Assembly (NCBI GenBank): GCA_945861405.1
Contig: CAMAUL010000007.1
Span: 1-64,000, forward strand
Reading direction: 5' to 3'
Length of the DNA: 64,000 bases
Source of the DNA: Candidatus Methylobacter oryzae
Lineage (GTDB): Bacteria > Pseudomonadota > Gammaproteobacteria > Methylococcales > Methylomonadaceae
The notes beneath the pieces were generated by a model. That model saw only the letters and a list, made by a program, of their open reading frames with translations, searched no databases and was not told the DNA's origin. This document shows, piece by piece, positions 8,552-16,267 of this stretch. The number at the start of each line of letters is the position of its first letter. The first letter of the stretch is position 1. Made by a program: the position numbers and the translations under genes.

Positions 8552-8648
8552 AAATAGAACGCAGATGACGCTGATAGTTATGATTGACGCAGATATTTCA
8601 TGGGTTATCCGTGCTTATCATAATCATCTGCGTCATCTGCGTTCCATT
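8552..8648. repeat. MITE-like inverted-repeat element, family R2
   Basis: An approximately 97-base copy with ends atagaacgcagatgacgctg and, inverted, tcatctgcgtcatctgcgtt plus ccatt. It is the third complete copy inside the polyene operon. Confidence 0.8.
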
Positions 8649-8688
8649 GCATTTTGGGCTTATTTTTTGCCAGTTACCTTATCCTTTT

Positions 8689-9237
8689 ATGCTTAACGGC
8701 ATTATCTGGGCGGCAACCATCAGCTACCCTTTCCTGGTTTGGTTTTCCCTGGATTATATTCAGCCGCGTTATCTGGCCTTGGCGCTGGCGGGGCTTTTCC
8801 TGCTTCGCCTACTTTTTCGCCACCCAAGCCTGCCGACTGGCAAAGCATGGTCGCTGATGTTAGCGGCTTGCCCCCTGTTTTTGCTGGTCATCGCGCTAGT
8901 CAACGAGACCCGCTGGCTGCTGGCTTATCCGGTATTTGTCAGTCTCGTGTTCTTCACCGTTTTTGCCTCTAGCCTCGTCTATCCGCCCACTGTCGTGGAA
9001 CGCTTGGCAAGACTCGAAGACCCTGACCTGCCGCCCAAGGGCGTCATCTATACCCGCAAAGTCACCCATGTGTGGTGCGTGTTTTTCCTGGTCAATATCT
9101 CCATCTCCCTATTCACAATCTGGTATGGAGACCCCTGGCTGTGGAGCCTATACAATGGCGGGCTATTTTATGTATTGATGGGGTTGCTGATGGCCGCTGA
9201 GATGACTGTCCGCCGCAAGGTCAAGGCCAGCTATTGA
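8689..9237 (+). CDS. Small polytopic membrane protein, COG4648/ApeG type
   Basis: About 182 residues that are almost wholly hydrophobic, with five or six likely membrane helices. It resembles the COG4648 membrane protein found in aryl-polyene loci: S-Y-P-F-L-V-W-F-S-L near the N-terminus, Q-P-R-Y-L-A-L-A-L, then the conserved R-L-A-R-L-E-D-P-D-L-P-P-K-G-V-I-Y-T-R-K-V-T loop and W-C-V-F-F-L-V-N. Its role is unknown; location and co-occurrence suggest help with membrane assembly or transfer of the polyene. The start is uncertain: ATG 8689 fits the family, while codons further upstream fall in or beside the R2 repeat. The stop overlaps the next start. Confidence 0.8.
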   Translation: MLNGIIWAATISYPFLVWFSLDYIQPRYLALALAGLFLLRLLFRHPSLPTGKAWSLMLAACPLFLLVIALVNETRWLLAYPVFVSLVFFTVFASSLVYPPTVVERLARLEDPDLPPKGVIYTRKVTHVWCVFFLVNISISLFTIWYGDPWLWSLYNGGLFYVLMGLLMAAEMTVRRKVKASY

Positions 9238-9629
9238 TGCTCACCCAGACTGGCAGTCCGCCGATTTTGTTTCCTGAAATACTCGGGGAAAAGCAACAGG
9301 CCGAGGGGATTACCTTGGCTTTGCGCATCCCCGAAGACTTGGCTTATTTTGCCGGACACTTCGATGAAGTCTCTGTTGTCCCGGGCGTAACGCAAATTCA
9401 ATGGGCGGTACATTACGCGCGGCAATACCTTAGACTTAAGCGCACCTTCAGCCATATGGAAGTCGTCAAATTCAAGGAATTGTTATTGCCAGGGCAATGC
9501 CTGAACCTGAGCTTGTGTTATCAGGAGGCGGGCTGTAAATTAAGTTTTAGTTACCAATCGGAAGCCACCGAATTTAGCTCAGGTAGAATCTATTTTCATG
9601 ATGATTGCGTAACAGGCATTGTGAACTGA
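9237..9629 (+). CDS. Hotdog-fold thioester dehydratase (ApeI-like)
   Basis: A 130-residue hotdog protein similar to the ApeI dehydratase of aryl-polyene loci. The loop AYFAGHFDEVSVVPGVTQIQ contains the G-H-F-x(5,6)-P-G-V-x-Q arrangement of FabA/FabZ-type dehydratases, with His and a downstream Gln. With the ApeP-like enzyme at 3793 it would convert 3-hydroxyacyl intermediates to enoyl-ACP. The TTG at 9234 and ATG at 9237 are adjacent; the ATG overlapping the previous stop was taken. Confidence 0.82.
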   Translation: MLTQTGSPPILFPEILGEKQQAEGITLALRIPEDLAYFAGHFDEVSVVPGVTQIQWAVHYARQYLRLKRTFSHMEVVKFKELLLPGQCLNLSLCYQEAGCKLSFSYQSEATEFSSGRIYFHDDCVTGIVN

Positions 9630-9662
9630 TCGCCATAAAACATGCAGTTTAGAACCCTATTG

Positions 9663-9720
9663 TTCAAAGCCAGCTTTGAACTCCGATCTACGCTTTCTGG
9701 AGTCCAAAGCTAGCTTTGGA
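9663..9720. repeat. Paired palindromes, family R4
   Basis: Two 18-base palindromes, ttcaaagccagctttgaa (9663-9680) and tccaaagctagctttgga (9703-9720), lie 22 bases apart in the gap before the glycosyltransferase gene. The second is a perfect palindrome; the first has one central mismatch pair. They may act as RNA hairpins or be another dispersed repeat. Confidence 0.6.
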
Positions 9721-9755
9721 CACTTCGGATCGACTTTACGACTTAGAGTAGTTAC

Positions 9756-10496
9756 ATGACCGCATTTAATCCCTGCATACTGATCCCGGTCTACAATCAC
9801 GAAGGGCCGCTACCGAAAATTGTGGAACAGTTGAGTCCTTACAAGCTGCCTTGTATTCTGGTGGACGATGGCAGCCAAGAATCCTGTGCCGAATTAATCC
9901 GCAGCTTGTCCAGCCAATATCCCTGGGTACAGACAATCCGTTTAGAGTCCAATCAGGGCAAAGGCGCAGCGGTAAAAGCAGGCTTGCTGTTGGCTCAACA
10001 ACAAGGTTTTTCCCATGCATTACAAATCGACGCCGACGGCCAACACGATCTACTCGACCTGGAAAAATTTCTCACCGCCTCCCGTCTAACGCCAGAGGCG
10101 GTCGTCATCGGGCTGGCGATATTCGACGACTCAATCCCCAAGCTCCGCTATTATGCCCGCTACCTGACGCATATCTGGGTGCATATCAACACCTTGTCCT
10201 TCCGCATCCCTGACTCCATGTGCGGCTACCGGATTTATCCTGTCGCAACCAGCACCCAGCTGATCCAAACCACCGCATTGCAAAACCGCATGGCCTTCGA
10301 TACGGAAATCCTGGTTCGCCTCGACTGGCAGGGCGTCCCTATCGTGTCGATTCCGACTCACGTCACGTACCCGCAAGACGGCCTGTCGCATTTTAAGGGC
10401 TGGGAAGATAACCTGCGCCTCAGCCTGACCCATGCCCGCTTATTTTTCGGCATGTTGCTGCGTTTGCCCAAACTGCTGGCTAGGCATTTTCAATGA
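9756..10496 (+). CDS. Family 2 glycosyltransferase (ApeJ N-terminal equivalent)
   Basis: A 246-residue GT2 enzyme. PVYNHEGPLPKIVEQL opens the GT-A fold, the nucleotide-sugar aspartates lie in VDDGS, and the DxD-like metal site is DADGQHDLLD near residue 92. The general pattern is that of polyprenol-phosphate mannosyl/glucosyl transferase-like proteins. In E. coli-type aryl-polyene loci one protein (ApeJ) fuses this domain to an acyltransferase; here the two functions are separate genes overlapping by four bases. A sugar or phospho-sugar lipid anchor for the polyene is therefore likely, but the sugar donor is unknown. Confidence 0.82.
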   Translation: MTAFNPCILIPVYNHEGPLPKIVEQLSPYKLPCILVDDGSQESCAELIRSLSSQYPWVQTIRLESNQGKGAAVKAGLLLAQQQGFSHALQIDADGQHDLLDLEKFLTASRLTPEAVVIGLAIFDDSIPKLRYYARYLTHIWVHINTLSFRIPDSMCGYRIYPVATSTQLIQTTALQNRMAFDTEILVRLDWQGVPIVSIPTHVTYPQDGLSHFKGWEDNLRLSLTHARLFFGMLLRLPKLLARHFQ

Positions 10497-11455
10497 AACC
10501 CGCAAACACAGACCGCCATTGGGCGTCCTTGCAAGAAACCAGCGCCATCTTAGGCATACGCATCTTGACCTGGGTTTATCGGGTTTTTGGTCGCTGGATG
10601 TTTCGGCTGTTCTTGCGCCCGGTTGTAACTTATTACTTTCTTAGCGGACGAATCGCCCGCAATGCCTCACAAGAATATTTGCACCGCTTGGCCCAAAGTT
10701 ACCCTGAATTAGGCTTGTCGGGCGGATGGCGGGAAAGTTACCGGCATTTCCTCAGTTTCGGCGAAACACTGCTGGACAAAATCATCGTCTGGACAGGCAG
10801 CATAACACCGGATCAAGTCGATTTTCCTAACCGGAAACTGCTGCTCGACTTGCTGGAGCAAAAGCGCGGAGCCATCCTGCTCAGCGGACATATCGGCAAT
10901 CTGGAACTTTGTCAGGCAATAGCCGGTATGCGCGGCCACATCCGCCTCAATATTCTGGTACACACCAAACATGCCGAAAAATTCAACCGCCTGCTTGGCA
11001 GCAGCAAGGGCAGCGCCACCATCCAGCTCATTCAGGTCACCGAGTTGAATCCCACCATCGCCATAAACTTGCAGCAAAAAATCGAACAAGGCGAGTTCCT
11101 GGTGCTGGTTGGCGACAGAATACCGGTTAGTGGCGGCCGCATAGTACAGACGAACTTCCTCGGCAAGAAGGCCGAATTTCCTCAAGGCCCCTATCTGCTT
11201 GCATCCTTGCTGCGTTGTCCGATCTATACCCTGTTTTGCTTCAACGTGAACGGGCGTTTCCATATCGATCTGGAACTTTTCGCCGAAGCTATCCGCATCC
11301 CGCGTACCGAACCGCAACGTCTAGAAATGCTGGAAACCCTGGCGCGACGCTATGCCGAACGGCTTGAAGCTCATTGCCGCGCCACGCCGTTCCAGTGGTT
11401 CAATTTTTACCCGTATTGGAACCTTTCAACCGACGTAGAGGCAAGCCAACCATGA
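10493..11455 (+). CDS. LpxL/HtrB-like lipid acyltransferase
   Basis: A 320-residue member of the lysophospholipid/lipid A acyltransferase family. An N-terminal hydrophobic stretch is followed by SGHIGNLELCQ, which holds the family's H-x4-E catalytic pair, and then V-G-D-R-I-P-V and F-P-Q-G-P-Y-L-L-A, both typical of LpxL relatives. It corresponds to the C-terminal half of ApeJ, here encoded separately, and would acylate the lipid anchor or attach the polyenoyl chain. Overlaps at both ends (ATGA) tie it to the glycosyltransferase and thioesterase. Confidence 0.83.
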   Translation: MKPANTDRHWASLQETSAILGIRILTWVYRVFGRWMFRLFLRPVVTYYFLSGRIARNASQEYLHRLAQSYPELGLSGGWRESYRHFLSFGETLLDKIIVWTGSITPDQVDFPNRKLLLDLLEQKRGAILLSGHIGNLELCQAIAGMRGHIRLNILVHTKHAEKFNRLLGSSKGSATIQLIQVTELNPTIAINLQQKIEQGEFLVLVGDRIPVSGGRIVQTNFLGKKAEFPQGPYLLASLLRCPIYTLFCFNVNGRFHIDLELFAEAIRIPRTEPQRLEMLETLARRYAERLEAHCRATPFQWFNFYPYWNLSTDVEASQP

Positions 11456-11868
11456 TCCATGCCGAAGTGGAGTTAACCGTACCTTTCCATGATGTCGACA
11501 TGCTCGGCATCGCCTGGCATGGGCATTATTGCAAATATCTCGAAATCGCCCGCTGCGCGATGCTGGACAAGATCGATTACGACTACATGGTGATGAAAGC
11601 CACCGGCTACGTCTGGCCCATCGTCGATTTGCAATTGCGCTTTGTCCGCCCCGCAAAGTTCGGGCAACGTATTCGGGTCGCGGCAGAGTTAGTGGAATGG
11701 GAATACCGCATGAAAATAAAATACCTGATCGCCGATGCCGAAACCGGCGAACCGCTAGCCAAGGGACATAGCATTCAAGCCGCCGTGGATGCAACCACCG
11801 GGGAAATGAGCTACGCCTCCCCTGCTGTTTTCCTGCAACGACTGGAAAGTAAAGCCAATGTCTATTAG
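11452..11868 (+). CDS. 4HBT-type acyl thioesterase (ApeK-like)
   Basis: A 138-residue hotdog thioesterase of the 4-hydroxybenzoyl-CoA thioesterase family. V-P-F-H-D-V-D-M-L-G-I-A-W-H-G-H-Y carries the catalytic Asp and the G-x-x-x-H-x-x-Y-x-x-Y-x-E-x-A-R spacing of the family. The ATG at 11452 overlaps the acyltransferase stop. It may release or edit carrier-bound intermediates. Its last codons overlap the start of the serine hydrolase at 11858. Confidence 0.86.
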   Translation: MIHAEVELTVPFHDVDMLGIAWHGHYCKYLEIARCAMLDKIDYDYMVMKATGYVWPIVDLQLRFVRPAKFGQRIRVAAELVEWEYRMKIKYLIADAETGEPLAKGHSIQAAVDATTGEMSYASPAVFLQRLESKANVY

Positions 11869-13027
11869 ACGCGCCACTGTTTTTTTGCTCGTAATCGGAG
11901 TGATCTCGGTTTTGGTATCGGGCTGCGGAACCCTAAGCACTTGGGATATAACTCCCGGCGAAATTACCCCAACGCATTCCGACTTAGCCGAAGAAGTAGG
12001 CGCTATTGCTGGCTCGATGGTAAACGATAGACAAACGCCAGGCTTAGTGGTTGGATTGCTGCTTCGCGACGGTTCCACCCGATTCTTTGGCTACGGCACC
12101 ACCGAACAAGGGGGCGGAGTAATACCCGGCCCTGACACACTGTTCGCCGTTGGTTCTCTGAGCAAGGGCTTTCTGGGAGCCGTTGCAGCCTCGTTAGTAC
12201 AGGAAGGCAAGCTGGCTTGGACTGACACTCTATCTACCTTGCTACCGCCAGAAACATCACTTAGCCCAGATGCGGCGAGAATTTCCTTGGAGCAGCTAGC
12301 TGCCCATATATCAGGATTACCAAGACAGCCTATAACTTTGAAAACTCTTGCCTACTTTATCCAATATCTGTTTACTGGCGACAACTTTTATCGTCATTTT
12401 GACCGCCATACCGTTATAGATTACCTTACCGATTTTTCTGCCAACTCCACTCGGTCACCACAATACTCAAATATCGGCTACGGAATCATGGGGTATGTCT
12501 TGGAGTGCCAAACAGGGCAATCAGTCGATACTATGCTATTTGAGCGCATCACCGCCCCACTTGGCCTTACACACACAGGCTACACTCCCGAGGAGTTGCC
12601 GGGTTTTGCCATGCGGGCGAGAGGTCATGCTGGCGACCAGCCTAAGATCATAAGCCGTGGTCAACCTGTCCCTGATTGGCGTTTCACCGACATCATGCGA
12701 GGATCGGCAGCAATTTATTCTACCGTACGCGATTTGCTGAATTTCGCAGCGGCTCATTATCGCCGAGACGGATCATCACTCAATAAAGCGCTTACCGACA
12801 CACTGAAGGTACGCTTTCCGAACCGACACAATGCAGCGGCGGTGGCCTGGACTGTGGATGACTTGGATGGCATGCACATCACTTATCAGGTCGGTATTGT
12901 CGCGGGCTATAGCAGTTATATCGGTCTCAACGCGGATAACGGTACTGCGGTGGTGGTGCTGCAAAATGCCTTCAATTGGGACTATAGCGTTGGTCACAAG
13001 TTGATGATGCTGATGGCTGGACGATGA
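11858..13027 (+). CDS. Beta-lactamase-family serine hydrolase, lipoprotein
   Basis: A 389-residue penicillin-binding-protein-like hydrolase. The N-terminus is a lipoprotein signal with lipobox L-V-S-G-C at about residues 20-24. The S-x-x-K nucleophile motif is S-L-S-K in FAVGSLSKGFLGA, and the Y-x-N motif is Y-S-N in QYSNIGYGIMGY. This class includes esterases, peptidases and transesterases as well as beta-lactamases, so resistance should not be assumed. It overlaps the thioesterase gene by 11 bases and is likely co-transcribed. Such enzymes are not part of the minimal aryl-polyene set, so it may tailor the product (for example acyl transfer at the outer membrane) or be a passenger. Confidence 0.82.
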   Translation: MSIRRATVFLLVIGVISVLVSGCGTLSTWDITPGEITPTHSDLAEEVGAIAGSMVNDRQTPGLVVGLLLRDGSTRFFGYGTTEQGGGVIPGPDTLFAVGSLSKGFLGAVAASLVQEGKLAWTDTLSTLLPPETSLSPDAARISLEQLAAHISGLPRQPITLKTLAYFIQYLFTGDNFYRHFDRHTVIDYLTDFSANSTRSPQYSNIGYGIMGYVLECQTGQSVDTMLFERITAPLGLTHTGYTPEELPGFAMRARGHAGDQPKIISRGQPVPDWRFTDIMRGSAAIYSTVRDLLNFAAAHYRRDGSSLNKALTDTLKVRFPNRHNAAAVAWTVDDLDGMHITYQVGIVAGYSSYIGLNADNGTAVVVLQNAFNWDYSVGHKLMMLMAGR

Positions 13028-13075
13028 GTCAATGCAGTAGGTAATATAGGATTTTTTGTGAAGCCTGCATTTTAT

Positions 13076-13179
13076 CGTTCCCACGCTCCGGCGTGGGAAT
13101 GCATACCGCAACGCTCCAGCGTTGCTAATCGTGACGCTGGAGCGTCATAACTGCATTCCCACGCCGGAGCGTGGGAACG
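13076..13179. repeat. Palindromic repeat, family R3
   Basis: The outer arms are gttcccacgctccggcgtgg and its complement at the other end. Inside is a second inverted pair around acgctccagcgt / acgctggagcgt. It has the same architecture as 6343-6440 and sits just before the second halogenase gene. Confidence 0.85.
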
Positions 13180-13215
13180 ATGCAATATACTGTCCACTTC
13201 TGCAAGGTCAAAACA

Positions 13216-14532
13216 ATGTCGATTAGCACCGAGATCCCCAAGCACTGCGATATCCTGGTCATCGGCGGCGGCCCTGCCGGTTCCAGCGTCGCAGCCTTGC
13301 TGGCGAAAAAAGGCGTGGACGTGGTATTACTGGAAAAAGCCTCCCATCCGCGTCCTCAGGTCGGTGAAAGCCTGATCCCTCATTTTTGGAAATACGCCGA
13401 CCAAACCGGGGTGTCGCCGCTGCTCGAACAAGAAGGCTTCGTCGCCAAAGCCGGAGGCATCACGGTTTGGAACGATAAGATCAGCCGTATCGCCTTCTCC
13501 GAATTCGGTTTTACCCGCCCTGCCCTACATGTGGAAAGAGATATTTTCGACCAACTGCTGCTAAAACACGCCGAAAATCTGGGCGTATTGGTTTTTCAGC
13601 AAGTCGCCGTCCAGGAAGCCGAGTTAGGCTTGGACTTGCCCAAAGTGAGTTATGTGGATCGGCGCGGAGATGATGCGCAGATGGGCAACATTGTTTGCCG
13701 CTGTGTAATTGATGCCAGCGGGCCGTCGGCGCTCCTTGCCGGACAGTTCAAATCCAAGCAGCTGATAGACTCGCGCATGAGGTTCCTGTCGCTCTGGGGA
13801 TACTTCAAAAACTCCCGTTTTGTCGCCGCCGATGGCCGCAGTTACCCGGCAGAAGACATCGGCAAAGTCCGCCCCGTCACGTTCGTCACCTCCTTCGAAG
13901 ACGGCTGGATCTGGCATATCGCGATGCGCAAATTGACCAGCGTCGGCCTAGTCATCAACACCGACCGCGCCCGCAGCATGGACAAGGAGGGCCGCGAACG
14001 GTTCTTCCTGAATACATTGAAATCCGCGCCCTATCTCGACCGCTTACTGGAAAATGCCGAGTATGTGGACGATCCCTTCTGCGAAAGACCCGATTATTCC
14101 TATTACTCCACTAAGCTATGCGGGGAAAATTTTTATTGCATAGGCGATGCCGCTTCCTTTGTCGATCCTATTTATTCCCACGGAGTATTGAATGCTTTCT
14201 ACAACGCATCCATGACAGCGTTGGCGGTGTCAGAATCCCTTAAAAACCCCAGTTACCGCGCCCGCTACGCCCAACTTTGCGAGAACCGCATTAGGCAGTT
14301 TTACGGGTTTTCGCGCTCGCTGGCGCTAGGAGAATTCGGCGGCGACGGCGTGGATGCAAAACTGGTGCAACGTTTCATGCGCCAAGTCCCCCCAGTGGAG
14401 TTAGAGCTGATGCTGGCTGCCTCGTCCATGTCCGAACGCTCGGAGAACTTCCATCGCTTGGTGCGTGACGCAAAACTCAAGCTCAACCCCGCCCGAGCCG
14501 GGGCGCATCTTATGGATGAGTTGCTGCTTTAA
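13216..14532 (+). CDS. Flavin-dependent halogenase-like FAD monooxygenase (second copy)
   Basis: A 438-residue flavoprotein homologous in layout to the gene at 1024. FAD-binding GGGPAGS is at about residues 17-23, QVGESLIP follows, and G-D-A-A-S-F-V-D-P-I-Y-S-H-G is near residue 310. The WxWxIP position reads WIWHIA (about residue 230), so the last residue deviates. The start at 13216 has AAGG eight bases upstream; an earlier ATG lies in the R3 repeat. Two such enzymes could halogenate at two positions, or one could be a non-halogenating oxidase. It is separated from the polyene operon by a repeat and from the adenylation block by an opposing gene. Confidence 0.75.
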   Translation: MSISTEIPKHCDILVIGGGPAGSSVAALLAKKGVDVVLLEKASHPRPQVGESLIPHFWKYADQTGVSPLLEQEGFVAKAGGITVWNDKISRIAFSEFGFTRPALHVERDIFDQLLLKHAENLGVLVFQQVAVQEAELGLDLPKVSYVDRRGDDAQMGNIVCRCVIDASGPSALLAGQFKSKQLIDSRMRFLSLWGYFKNSRFVAADGRSYPAEDIGKVRPVTFVTSFEDGWIWHIAMRKLTSVGLVINTDRARSMDKEGRERFFLNTLKSAPYLDRLLENAEYVDDPFCERPDYSYYSTKLCGENFYCIGDAASFVDPIYSHGVLNAFYNASMTALAVSESLKNPSYRARYAQLCENRIRQFYGFSRSLALGEFGGDGVDAKLVQRFMRQVPPVELELMLAASSMSERSENFHRLVRDAKLKLNPARAGAHLMDELLL

Positions 14533-14569
14533 GCTATAATCATGACGGATTCCCGTTGAATCGAGACAA

Positions 14570-14603
14570 TAAAAAAGGGCTTAGACTTTCATCTAAACCC
14601 TTA
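14570..14603 (-). terminator. Rho-independent terminator of the secreted-protein gene
   Basis: Read on the - strand, an 11-bp stem with one mismatch (aagggtttaga / tctaagccctt) and a six-base loop is followed by a T run (ttttttatt). It lies about 45 bases beyond the stop of the gene at 14645. A nearly identical loop-plus-T-run follows fae. Confidence 0.8.
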
Positions 14604-14644
14604 GTTGACGCAGTTTAAAATTTGACTATATCTTGCGTTACTTT

Positions 14645-15697
14645 TTAGTCATGGTTATTGTTATGCTCTTGTTTATTACCATCACCATGGTCATTTTGAT
14701 TAAAATCGCAGTGGCCATTGTCATGGTCATTTAGATGCTCAACATAGCTTATACACTGGCCTTGGTTTTTGAATGTCGGGTTGTTAAAAGTTTTCCAGCC
14801 ATTATCTTTACATTGGTTTTTGTTTGTTGGCGGACCCACAAGAATAGGTCCTGACGAAAGGGATAGGTTATCAAACAAAAACCCATTTCCTAAATCTGCT
14901 GAGTTCGCCGTCCCACGGGTATGAAAAATAACAGTTTTCACAATTCTAGGTGTGTGCTCTGGCGAAGCTTCACTGTCGAACCGATAATAGTTTTCCCAAG
15001 AAGTCCCTATATGAACTAAACCACCGTCTATATATACTTTTACTATGTCATTGGAGGCGCCGTCCAGCACATCCATAGTAAGTTTTACAGTATGAGGCGT
15101 CGCTGTGTTAAGTCCACTGGCTACCTGTGTTTCTACAAAGTTAGCAGGGTTAGCTGTACCTTGAACATCGTCAAAGAAAACATCAATACCGTTTATGCCG
15201 TCTTCAAAGCGAAGATAACTCATGCGTGAGCCGTCTCCCCTGTCTGGAGAAACAGAAACGTGCATTCCAGGTTGCTGCTCTAACTTTGTTGATGCAATGT
15301 CAAATTGAGTTTCAAAATGGCGTTGTTTTGTTCCTGGTGAAAATGTTCCTGGGGTAGCAGATGTTTCCCCAACAGAATCGACGAGTGGCTTGGCAAAAGT
15401 TTGGTCGCTAAAACAACCGCTGGTTGCAGCATCAGAAATCCTTAAACTTTGACCTCCAAAAGTTGCATAACGGTAAATGTTCTTAGCAACAGCATGATCA
15501 TATACTGCACATCCGCTGCCTATGCTGCCTAAACTCACCCAGCCATCCTGGCCGTTTATTGTGCCCAGTGCATACGGCGGATTTTCAAAGTTCACACTCA
15601 AACTGTCGGCCGAAGCGGACTGAGGCAAGATGAAAAGCGATGGAGTAGTTAAAGTGACCGCCAAGGCCAATTTGCTAAACAATTTTTTCGTATTCAT
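14645..15697 (-). CDS. Secreted protein of unknown function with Cys-containing C-terminal module
   Basis: A 350-residue exported protein. A signal peptide ends near P-Q-S-A-S-A-D at about residue 30. The body is Asn/Asp/Ser-rich and looks like a jelly-roll or LamG-like beta-sandwich, with F-E-N-P-P-Y near the start and F-L-F-D-N-L-S-L near the end. A short module with two Cys (N-Q-C-K-D-N-G-W-K-T-F ... G-Q-C-I-S-Y-V) follows, common in secreted bacterial proteins. The tail is rich in His, Asp and Asn and might bind metal. A strong aagagga site precedes the ATG. The gene is visibly more AT-rich than its neighbours and points against the flanking + strand biosynthetic genes, so it may be a later insertion. 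Confidence 0.7.
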   Translation of the reverse strand: MNTKKLFSKLALAVTLTTPSLFILPQSASADSLSVNFENPPYALGTINGQDGWVSLGSIGSGCAVYDHAVAKNIYRYATFGGQSLRISDAATSGCFSDQTFAKPLVDSVGETSATPGTFSPGTKQRHFETQFDIASTKLEQQPGMHVSVSPDRGDGSRMSYLRFEDGINGIDVFFDDVQGTANPANFVETQVASGLNTATPHTVKLTMDVLDGASNDIVKVYIDGGLVHIGTSWENYYRFDSEASPEHTPRIVKTVIFHTRGTANSADLGNGFLFDNLSLSSGPILVGPPTNKNQCKDNGWKTFNNPTFKNQGQCISYVEHLNDHDNGHCDFNQNDHGDGNKQEHNNNHD

Positions 15698-15920
15698 ATT
15701 TTTTCCTCTTTTAATTTAGACATGTTCCACACTGCTCATACTCTGTAGTGAGAAAAAGAGCTTTCTTTCGAAAGCATGATGATTGTTTCATGCGCTTTAG
15801 AGTTAGTCGCTTAATTCTTTCTCATAAATAACTTAAAAATCAATGTTATATGTATTTATACCTAGGTAATATGAGCGTATGAATGGACTAATAGCTCGAC
15901 ATTAACGCACATCAAATGTC

Positions 15921-15942
15921 GGGCAACGAAAAAATGTTGCCC
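15921..15942. repeat. Hairpin in the 15698-16024 gap
   Basis: A 7-bp perfect inverted repeat (gggcaac / gttgccc) with an 8-base spacer lies in the 327-base AT-rich gap between the opposing secreted-protein gene and the stand-alone carrier protein. The motif resembles the arms of the long palindrome at 35306. Nothing else coding was seen in this gap. Confidence 0.45.
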
Positions 15943-15979
15943 TACCTCACTAAAAGCACTAGGACGGTTTTGGATTGTG

Positions 15980-15985
15980 TATAAT
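15980..15985 (+). promoter_or_regulatory. Possible -10 box for the adenylation block
   Basis: A consensus tataat lies 39 bases upstream of the carrier-protein ATG, after a run of genes on the other strand, where a promoter for 16025-20414 would be expected. No convincing -35 hexamer is visible at the right distance, so an activator or chance match is possible. Confidence 0.35.
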
Positions 15986-16024
15986 TTGGCCGATCCTTTG
16001 AACTCACATGTACTCTCTTGTCTC

Positions 16025-16267
16025 ATGAAAGAAAAACTAAAAGCATTCATTTTTTCCGAACTTATTTATCATGAAGACCCTGCGTCTTTTGGCGATGACG
16101 CCGACCTTTTGGAGGCGGGACTGGACAGCTTAGGGATAATGCGCCTGATCATGTTCGCCGAAAAGGAATTCGGCGTGACCTTGCCGGATACGGAGATCGA
16201 ACCGGACAATGTCAACAGCTTGAACGCGCTCGAAAAATGGATACGGCAAGCAGGGGCGGGTCAGTGA
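16025..16267 (+). CDS. Stand-alone peptidyl/acyl carrier protein
   Basis: An 80-residue carrier protein with the phosphopantetheine site at about Ser35 in D-L-L-E-A-G-L-D-S-L-G-I-M-R-L. The L-L-E-x-G-L-D-S-L style resembles the small carrier proteins that accept prolyl groups in pyrrole pathways (PltL, RedO, PigG type) more than the D-S-I-D ACPs at 8017 and 8280. The start at 16025 was chosen because an earlier in-frame ATG would add an unlikely leader and overlaps the putative promoter. It is first in the block carrier protein / condensation protein / adenylation enzyme / acyl-CoA dehydrogenase. The prolyl assignment is inferred from those partners. Confidence 0.88.
   Translation: MKEKLKAFIFSELIYHEDPASFGDDADLLEAGLDSLGIMRLIMFAEKEFGVTLPDTEIEPDNVNSLNALEKWIRQAGAGQ

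Noticed and set aside
11858-13027. Calling the serine hydrolase a beta-lactamase resistance gene
   Set aside because: S-x-x-K and Y-x-N motifs are shared by esterases and peptidases, and the gene is coupled to a biosynthetic operon.
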